Source of the DNA: Actinomycetes bacterium
GTDB lineage: Bacteria; Actinomycetota; Acidimicrobiia; Acidimicrobiales; RAAP-2
Length of the DNA stretch: 38,030 nucleotides
Assembly: GCA_021820665.1 (NCBI GenBank)
Contig: JAKADK010000021.1
Location: forward strand, 1-38,030
Direction of reading: 5' to 3'
A model generated the notes under the pieces. That model was not told the origin of the DNA. It made no database searches and worked only from the letters and a program-made list of their open reading frames with translations. Below, in pieces: positions 32,513-38,030 of the stretch (positions are counted from its first letter, which is position 1; the number at the start of each line of letters is the position of its first letter). A program made the translations under genes and the position numbers.

Positions 32513-34390
32513 TCAGATGCCGGTGCCGAGCGGCCGCCGACCTGCCCGGGTCACGACGGGAACCCCGAGGATGGAGGCACCGGGCCGGACTCGCCACACC
32601 AGGAACCCCCCGATCGGGCGGGTGAGGGGGACGGGCATGGCGGCGCCACTGCTCACCAGCGCGGCGAGGCCGGGAAGGGCCGGGGAGGCCACGAGGAGCG
32701 CCGAGCCTCCGGGCGCCACCTGGATGCTGGCGCCGTGCTCGTAGTAGAGGGCCCCGTGGAGCTCGTTGTAGAGGTACTGGTGTGCGCCGATCAGCGCGAT
32801 ACGGGCGTCGGGCAGCTCCCAACCGGCGTTGCGGTACGTGTTCTGCCCGCCGTCGACGTCGTCGATCACGACGACGTCCCGCTGGGTGTCGATCCTGGTC
32901 CGGAGAGCGGCGAAGCCCCGATCGATGGCATCGACCACGTCGATGTGGTGGGCGGTGTCGTCGTAGGGTGCCTGGTAGCGGGCCTGGGCGATCCACGGGC
33001 CGGTGGAGACGCGTGCCCATCGTGCCGGCAGGATGCCGTTCCCGGCGATGAAGCGCTGGCTGCCGATCGCGGCGATGCCGAGGACCGCCAGGGTGGCGAG
33101 CGGGTACCAGGCACGGGAGCGACGGAAGGTCGGCGTCGAGTGGTGGTGCCGCCGGGCGGGGCGGTCGGTGCGGTCGGTGCGGTCGGTGCGGGCGAGAGCG
33201 GCGACGGGGAGAAGGAGCAGGAGCGTCGCCGCCGGGAGGTAGGCGAGGAGGTAGCCACCCTTGGCGAACTGGACCAGGGCGACGACCGCCATGGGCGGGA
33301 CTGCTCCGGCGAGCAGGATCGCCACCTTCGACAGGTACCACGGTCGGGCGATGTCCCAGCCGCCCGCGGTCACCCCCGCGGTGGGCTGTCCGGTCCCGCA
33401 CCGCCTCTCGGGACCGGTGGGGCCGTGCCGTCGCCACCGCGCCCGACGGATGAGGAGAACGGTGGCGGCGGCGGTGGCCATCACCGCCAGGGGCCCGAGC
33501 GCCAGGACCGTGTAGGCGGCGAAGGTGCCCAAGTTCGTCGCTGCTCCGGGGGCGTGCGCCAGGAGAGACGTCTGGGCGGCGGCGCCCTGTGCTTCGATCC
33601 GGGTGTCCCGGAGCCACGTGCCGAGCCCCCCCGGTTGGGCCAGGCTCATCGGTACCAGCCACACGAGCACGCCGGCGCCGCCCACAACGACTGCCGCCGC
33701 CATCTGGCGCCAGGACCGGACCGAGGCGACCAGCGCCAGGAGCACGATCAGAGCGAGCTCGAGCATCATCGACTGGCGGAACCCGGCGAGGAGCGCCAGT
33801 GCCCCGACGGCCAGGATCCCATGCCTGCTCCCCGGATGGGCCCGCCAGGCGAGGAGGCAGAGCAGCGACGCTGCCAGCAGGTCGAACGAGTAGGTGGCCA
33901 CCTGCGATCCCGAGTACCAGGCGAAGGGAGAGGTGGCGACGAGGACCCCGGCAGCGGCGCCCGTCCAGGGGCCGGCCAGGTCGCGGCCGGCGGCGGTGAC
34001 GGCGGAGACGGCCAGCGCCGACGCCATGGCGGCGAGGGCCACGAGCGCGGGGACGGTCCCGATCCCGGCGAGGTGGGACACGAGGCGCCCGGCTTCGATG
34101 TAGAGCCAGTACCCGGGAGGTTGGGGCTCGCCGTGGGAGATGTCGAAGTGTGAGACGGCGGCGGCGTACTGGGCAGAGTCCCAGTCGGTGGGACCGGTGG
34201 CGGCGAAGGCCAGGCGTGCTCCGAGGGTGGCGATCCCGAGCGTCACCGGGACCGCCCAGGTGACGACACGCCCGGAGCCCGTACGGGCGGCTCGACCTGT
34301 TGTCGCCGGGGTGACCGCTGCGACCTCCGGCGGAACGCCCGCGGCTCCGGCTGCCGTGGGGGGCGCGGGGTCCGCCGTCCGGGATGACAC
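32513..34390 (-). CDS. GT39/ArnT-like membrane glycosyltransferase
   Basis: A 625-residue polytopic membrane protein of the GT-C type. It uses lipid-linked sugars and acts on the outside. The first periplasmic loop has the acidic catalytic-type motif PTDWDSAQY, followed by [13 protein letters not shown], as in the GT39/PMT and ArnT families. About ten to twelve hydrophobic segments precede a C-terminal extracytoplasmic part of about 170 residues. A 9-bp repeat near 33161-33187 encodes a TDRTDR loop. The start is GTG at 34390: the minus-strand -10 TACCCT ends 6 nt before it, giving a leaderless start. The frame is open further upstream, but that region holds the promoter of the divergent gene. 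It converges on the polysaccharide operon and may modify the glycan or wall, which is inference. Confidence 0.8.
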   Translation of the reverse strand: MSSRTADPAPPTAAGAAGVPPEVAAVTPATTGRAARTGSGRVVTWAVPVTLGIATLGARLAFAATGPTDWDSAQYAAAVSHFDISHGEPQPPGYWLYIEAGRLVSHLAGIGTVPALVALAAMASALAVSAVTAAGRDLAGPWTGAAAGVLVATSPFAWYSGSQVATYSFDLLAASLLCLLAWRAHPGSRHGILAVGALALLAGFRQSMMLELALIVLLALVASVRSWRQMAAAVVVGGAGVLVWLVPMSLAQPGGLGTWLRDTRIEAQGAAAQTSLLAHAPGAATNLGTFAAYTVLALGPLAVMATAAATVLLIRRARWRRHGPTGPERRCGTGQPTAGVTAGGWDIARPWYLSKVAILLAGAVPPMAVVALVQFAKGGYLLAYLPAATLLLLLPVAALARTDRTDRTDRPARRHHHSTPTFRRSRAWYPLATLAVLGIAAIGSQRFIAGNGILPARWARVSTGPWIAQARYQAPYDDTAHHIDVVDAIDRGFAALRTRIDTQRDVVVIDDVDGGQNTYRNAGWELPDARIALIGAHQYLYNELHGALYYEHGASIQVAPGGSALLVASPALPGLAALVSSGAAMPVPLTRPIGGFLVWRVRPGASILGVPVVTRAGRRPLGTGI

Positions 34391-34396
34391 GGCACA

Positions 34397-34402
34397 AGGG
34401 TA
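34397..34402 (-). promoter_or_regulatory. -10 element, leaderless, of the membrane glycosyltransferase gene
   Basis: On the minus strand TACCCT (34402-34397) ends 6 nt before GTG 34390, the same spacing as at the clpP and TPP enzyme genes. No ribosome binding site is present. Confidence 0.45.
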
Positions 34403-34426
34403 CCGACCGCTTCCCTGGGGGTGGGA

Positions 34427-34432
34427 TATCCT
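34427..34432 (+). promoter_or_regulatory. -10-like element of the secreted propeller gene
   Basis: TATCCT in the 109-nt divergent region would give a leader of about 60 nt that ends in TAGGAGAGGG, a strong ribosome binding site, before ATG 34500. Confidence 0.35.
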
Positions 34433-34499
34433 CCGTCGGAGCGCCTGGGTTCGAAGGGCGATCCTCAAGTTCGCGCCACGGCTGGCGATAGGAGAGGGC

Positions 34500-36395
34500 A
34501 TGAGACCTTCGTGCGCGCCCCGGAAGACGAGTGTGGCTGAGCCGAGGAGCCGGCAACGGGGTCGTCGCGTCGGTCGTATCGTGGCTGGAGCGCTGGTCGT
34601 GGGTGCCGTGCTGGTGCCCGTCGCCGCCACCGGCGGGCAGGCCGGCGCCACCGCCGGCGGCCTCACGTTCAACCTGGTGTGGAGCCAACAGCTCCCGGAC
34701 GCCGGCAGCCCGATCGCTCAGTCCTCGCCGATGGAGGCCGCTCTCGACGGCCCCGGGCCGTCGGTCGTGGTCGGGGACCGCGCCGGCAACCTGTGGGCGT
34801 TCCAGCTCTCCAACGGAGCGACGACGCCCGGCTGGCCGGCCAGCACGGGCGGCGCCCCCATCGATTCGACGCCGTCGGTGGCGGTGCTCCCCGGGAGCTC
34901 GCAGGACACCGTGTTCGTCGGTGGGGGGAACGCCGCAGATCCGACCGTGGGTGGCTACTACGCCTTCAACCCGAACGGGTCCCTGCGGTGGCACGTCAAC
35001 GCCACCGATGCCCACGGGAACCATGGCGTCCAGGCCTCGCTGGCGGTCGGAAGCCTCGGCGGCACGACCGCGGTCGTCGCCCCGTCCTTGGGGCAGTACG
35101 AGTACGCGTTGAACGCCTCGACCGGCTCCGTGCTCCCGGGCTGGCCGTTCTTCACGGCGGACAGCGGGTTCACGACCCCGTCGCTGGTGGACCTCTCCGG
35201 AAACGGCCAGACCGACGTGGTGGAAGGCGGGGACTCCACGGCCGGCGTCGCCGACGGGCAGACCTACACCAACGGTGGGCACCTCCGGGTGCTCGGACCG
35301 GGGGGGAACCTGCTGTGCGACTACAACACCAACCAGACCGTCGACTCCTCGCCGGCAGTGGGGGACATCCAGGGGAACGGGCAGATGGGCATCGTGTTCG
35401 GGACCGGGTCCTACTACGCGGGTGCGTCCGACACCAACATGCTCTTTGCCGCCAACTCGGGTTGCGGCATCCTCTGGAGCGCCAACCTCGGCGGGAACAC
35501 CGTCGACTCGCCTGCCCTGGGAGACATCGAAGGAAACGGCTCGGTGCAGGTGCTCGAGGGTGCCGACACCGGTTCGGGCGGGCTCGTCTGGGCCCTGAAC
35601 GGTGCGACCGGGGCGGCACTGCCCGGATGGCCGAAGTCGACGCCGGGGCACATCATCGGGGGCATCGTCACCGCGGACTTGAGCGGTGGTGGCTACAACG
35701 ACGTGCTGGTGCCGACGACGTCCGGGCTGGTCATCTTCGACGGGAAGACCGGTGACCAGATCGCCACGCTCGGCCAAGGCGCGGTCGCCCTCCAGAGCTC
35801 GCCTCTGGTGACCGTCGACCCGAACGGGACGATCGGGATCACGATCGCCGGGTACGGCGCCGGCAACGAAGGCGTGATCCAGCACTACGAGGTGGCGGGA
35901 TCTGCGGGACGGTCGCTCGGAGCGCGCTCGTGGCCGATGTTCCACCAGAACCCGCAGCTGACGGGCACTTTGAACGAGCCTGCTCCCGCTCGGCTCAACC
36001 AGCCCATCGTGGGCATGGCGGCGGTGCCCGGGGGCGGTGGCTACTGGGAGGTGGCCGCAGACGGCGGCATCTTCTCCTTCGGGGACGCCCACTTCTACGG
36101 CTCGATGGGGGGCCATCCGCTCAACCAGCCCATCGTGGGCATGGCGGCGGTGCCCGGGGGCGGTGGCTACTGGGAGGTGGCCGCAGACGGCGGCATCTTC
36201 TCCTTCGGCACCGCCCGCTTCTACGGCTCGACCGGCGGGATCGTGCTGGCCAAACCGGTGGTGGGCATCGCAGCCACCGCCTCCGGTGCCGGCTACTGGA
36301 TGAACGCTTCCGACGGCGGCATCTTCGCGTTCGGCAACGCCCAGTTCTACGGGTCGGTCCCCGGCGTGCTCGCGCAGAGCGATGGCTTCGACTGA
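34500..36395 (+). CDS. Secreted FG-GAP-like propeller protein with C-terminal GYW/FSFG repeats
   Basis: A 631-residue exported protein. The N-terminus has twin arginines and basic residues, then a hydrophobic stretch ([17 protein letters not shown]) and a likely cleavage near residue 50. Residues about 60-480 form a propeller of FG-GAP/VCBS-type units with calcium-like loops, for example [27 protein letters not shown] and DLSGGGYND. Residues about 499-624 hold three 42-residue repeats ([20 protein letters not shown] start, core [13 protein letters not shown]), the last diverged. These recall repeats in Acidimicrobiia surface proteins and may bind the cell wall or glycan. The ATG has a strong AGGAG. 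The next gene starts within its last 14 nt and carries the same repeats. Confidence 0.82.
   Translation: MRPSCAPRKTSVAEPRSRQRGRRVGRIVAGALVVGAVLVPVAATGGQAGATAGGLTFNLVWSQQLPDAGSPIAQSSPMEAALDGPGPSVVVGDRAGNLWAFQLSNGATTPGWPASTGGAPIDSTPSVAVLPGSSQDTVFVGGGNAADPTVGGYYAFNPNGSLRWHVNATDAHGNHGVQASLAVGSLGGTTAVVAPSLGQYEYALNASTGSVLPGWPFFTADSGFTTPSLVDLSGNGQTDVVEGGDSTAGVADGQTYTNGGHLRVLGPGGNLLCDYNTNQTVDSSPAVGDIQGNGQMGIVFGTGSYYAGASDTNMLFAANSGCGILWSANLGGNTVDSPALGDIEGNGSVQVLEGADTGSGGLVWALNGATGAALPGWPKSTPGHIIGGIVTADLSGGGYNDVLVPTTSGLVIFDGKTGDQIATLGQGAVALQSSPLVTVDPNGTIGITIAGYGAGNEGVIQHYEVAGSAGRSLGARSWPMFHQNPQLTGTLNEPAPARLNQPIVGMAAVPGGGGYWEVAADGGIFSFGDAHFYGSMGGHPLNQPIVGMAAVPGGGGYWEVAADGGIFSFGTARFYGSTGGIVLAKPVVGIAATASGAGYWMNASDGGIFAFGNAQFYGSVPGVLAQSDGFD
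35994..36371 (+). repeat. 126-bp tandem repeat, 3 copies
   Basis: Units at 35994-36119, 36120-36245 and 36246-36371. The first two are nearly identical in DNA, the third is diverged but keeps length and reading frame. Each encodes 42 residues. Confidence 0.92.
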
Positions 36396-38030
36396 TCGGC
36401 GGGTGGTCCATCTCCGGCCCGTCGTGGCGATGCTGGTGGTGGCGGCCACCGTGGCGTCCTTCGCCGTCAGCGTCGTGGCGCCCGGGGTGGCTTCCGCCTA
36501 CCCGTCGCCCACCGTGCCGCTCCGGGGCCACGGCTGGGGGCCGGGGGTCGGCATGGGCCAGTGGGGCGCGCTGGGCTACGCGCTGGCCGGTACCGGCTAC
36601 GAGGCCATCCTCGACCACTACTACGGCGGGACCCAGCTGGCGCCGCTGACGAGTGCCCAGGACGCCACCAACATCTCGGTGGCCATCACGGAGAACGCCG
36701 GGAGCTCGGTGATCGTGACGTCCTCGTCGCCGTTCACGGTGGCCGGCACGGCGGTGCCGGCTGGTGGGGCGGCGATGATGAGCCTGGTCAACGGGAGCTG
36801 GGAGGTCTCCGTCTCCTCGAGCTGTGCGGGGCCGTGGGGAAACCCGGTGAGCACGGGCCTGACGAATCCGACCGCGGTGCCGTCGGTCACGCCGGCCCTG
36901 GGGTCCCCGTCCACGGCCTCGGAGGTGCTGCAGCTCTGCCAGGCCGGTGGGAACCTCTTCCTGCGGGGCACCATCGAAGGCACGACGAACTCGGCGGGCG
37001 CGCCGAGGACGGTGAACACCCTCCCCCTGGAGGACTACGTCGCCGACGTGGTCCCCTCCGAGTCACCCGCGTACTGGGGCAGGCTCGGCGGTGCCGGCCC
37101 GCAGGGAGAGGCGTGGGGTTTCCAGGAGCTCGAAGCCCAGGCGGTGGCCGCCCGGTCCTATGTCATGGCGGAGCTGGTGGCCGACGGCGGCCCGGGGTAC
37201 TTCGGCTACGCCGACATCTGCGACCTGGCCTGCCAGACCTACCGGGGCGTCGCCAACGAGAACGCGCTCACGACCCTGGCGACCACCGACACGGCCGGAC
37301 AGGTGATGAAGTTCACCTCGGGGCCATCGAGTGGCGCGATCGCCTCCACGCAGTACTCGGCCTCCACCGGCGGCTACACCGCCGGCGGTGCCTTCCCGGC
37401 GGTGGTCGATGCCGGAGACTCGGTGTGCGTGCCGACCGCCTGCAATCCCGACCACGACTGGACGGCGTCCGTGCCCGTGTCGACGATCGAGTCGACCTGG
37501 CCCCAGCTCGGTACCCTCCAGTCGATCTCCGTCACCGGCCGGAACGGTCTCGGGGCCTATGGCGGGCGGGTGACCTCCATGGTGCTCCTCGGATCGGACG
37601 GTGACGTGTCGCTCACCGGCGCCGCCTTCGCCGGCGCGCTCGGCCTGCGCTCGGACTGGTTCACGGCGGCGAGCTCCCTGACCGCGCCGGTCGTGGGCAT
37701 GGTGGCCGCCGGGGACGGGCGCGGGTACAACGAGGTCGGAGTCGACGGGAACGTCTACTCGTTCGGCGACGCTCCGGCCGCCGGCTCCATGGTGGGCATC
37801 CACCTCAACCAGCCCATCGTGGGCATGGCGGCGGTGCCCGGGGGCGGTGGCTACTGGGAGGTGGCCGCAGACGGCGGCATCTTCTCCTTCGGGGACGCCC
37901 GCTTCTACGGCTCGATGGGGGGGACCCCGCTCAACCAGCCCATCGTGGGCATGGCGGCGGTGCCCGGGGGTGGTGGCTACTGGGAGGTGGCCGCAGACGG
38001 CGGCATCTTCTCCTTCGGGGACGCCCACTT
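36382..38030 (+). CDS. SpoIID/LytB-domain secreted protein, partial (runs off the window)
   Basis: At least 549 codons; the 3' end is beyond the window. A signal peptide occupies residues 1-39 with cleavage after GVASA. The region around 45-70 has [15 protein letters not shown], typical of SpoIID/LytB proteins, and the SpoIID core follows: [17 protein letters not shown] (from residue 212), [17 protein letters not shown], and STGGYTAGG. SpoIID is a lytic transglycosylase acting on peptidoglycan in Firmicutes; in Actinobacteria the domain occurs in wall-associated proteins whose activity is mostly untested. The C-terminal part has the same 126-bp/42-residue repeats as the preceding gene (one diverged, then nearly identical copies). 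ATG 36382 overlaps the upstream gene by 14 nt, so the two are co-expressed. Confidence 0.85.
   Translation, partial: MASTDRRVVHLRPVVAMLVVAATVASFAVSVVAPGVASAYPSPTVPLRGHGWGPGVGMGQWGALGYALAGTGYEAILDHYYGGTQLAPLTSAQDATNISVAITENAGSSVIVTSSSPFTVAGTAVPAGGAAMMSLVNGSWEVSVSSSCAGPWGNPVSTGLTNPTAVPSVTPALGSPSTASEVLQLCQAGGNLFLRGTIEGTTNSAGAPRTVNTLPLEDYVADVVPSESPAYWGRLGGAGPQGEAWGFQELEAQAVAARSYVMAELVADGGPGYFGYADICDLACQTYRGVANENALTTLATTDTAGQVMKFTSGPSSGAIASTQYSASTGGYTAGGAFPAVVDAGDSVCVPTACNPDHDWTASVPVSTIESTWPQLGTLQSISVTGRNGLGAYGGRVTSMVLLGSDGDVSLTGAAFAGALGLRSDWFTAASSLTAPVVGMVAAGDGRGYNEVGVDGNVYSFGDAPAAGSMVGIHLNQPIVGMAAVPGGGGYWEVAADGGIFSFGDARFYGSMGGTPLNQPIVGMAAVPGGGGYWEVAADGGIFSFGDAH
37678..38030 (+). repeat. 126-bp tandem repeat, 2.8 copies to the window end
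   Basis: A diverged unit at 37678-37803, then near-identical units at 37804-37929 and 37930-38030 (cut by the window). The latter two match the units at 35994 and 36120 almost base for base. Confidence 0.92.

Noticed and set aside
32340-36449. A very long minus-strand open frame over the right end
   Set aside because: It runs antisense to the secreted propeller gene and out of frame with the membrane glycosyltransferase; its translation is Arg/His/Pro-rich repeats, a GC-driven shadow.
1-38030. Insertion sequences, prophage or plasmid genes
   Set aside because: No transposase, integrase, capsid, toxin-antitoxin or replication gene was recognised, and codon and base use look even across the window.

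Overview
The window is 38 kb of GC-rich DNA (roughly 70% by eye) with dense gene packing, many GTG starts, several promoters placed for leaderless transcription, and a tRNA gene without an encoded CCA end. The ClpP resembles the actinobacterial ClpP1 type. Two secreted proteins carry a glycine/tryptophan/phenylalanine-rich repeat (core [13 protein letters not shown]) that I associate with Acidimicrobiia. A high-GC actinobacterium, probably Acidimicrobiia-like, is the best guess; this is inference, not proof.

Left part (1-14.3 kb): general metabolism and signalling. An 11-bp tandem repeat precedes an acetolactate-synthase-like TPP enzyme. Facing it is a BrkB/YihY membrane protein overlapped by a CLC-type chloride transporter gene. 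Then come a PAS-GGDEF diguanylate cyclase and a membrane-anchored EAL phosphodiesterase, which should make and break cyclic di-GMP. An SDR dehydrogenase converges on an ATGA-coupled cytochrome P450/aldo-keto reductase pair. A lipoprotein with Asp-box repeats and a GNAT acetyltransferase follow.

Middle (14.3-21.2 kb): a leftward sulfide-oxidation operon (persulfide dioxygenase-rhodanese, then SQOR-type sulfide:quinone oxidoreductase) is divergent from a GntR/UTRA regulator. The shared intergenic region holds two copies of an 18-bp motif that looks like its operator. Next is murL-murD2, overlapping by GTGA: the alternative route to UDP-MurNAc-L-Ala-D-Glu through an L-Glu adduct that is then epimerised. 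A tRNA-Leu(UAG) lies on the opposite strand.

Right part (21.3-38 kb): a surface-polysaccharide cluster. Two methyltransferase-like genes and five GT4 glycosyltransferases (three of one paralogous type, two of another) surround a Wzm/Wzt ABC exporter. Most junctions are 4-nt GTGA overlaps. A ClpP1-type protease gene with its own leaderless promoter sits directly before wzm and overlaps it by GTGA, the most unusual arrangement in the window. Beyond it lie a leftward GT39/ArnT-like membrane glycosyltransferase, a secreted FG-GAP-like propeller protein and a SpoIID/LytB-domain protein that runs off the end. The last two share nearly identical 126-bp repeats.

Short tandem duplications that include or touch start or stop codons recur across the window and are reported as a separate observation.
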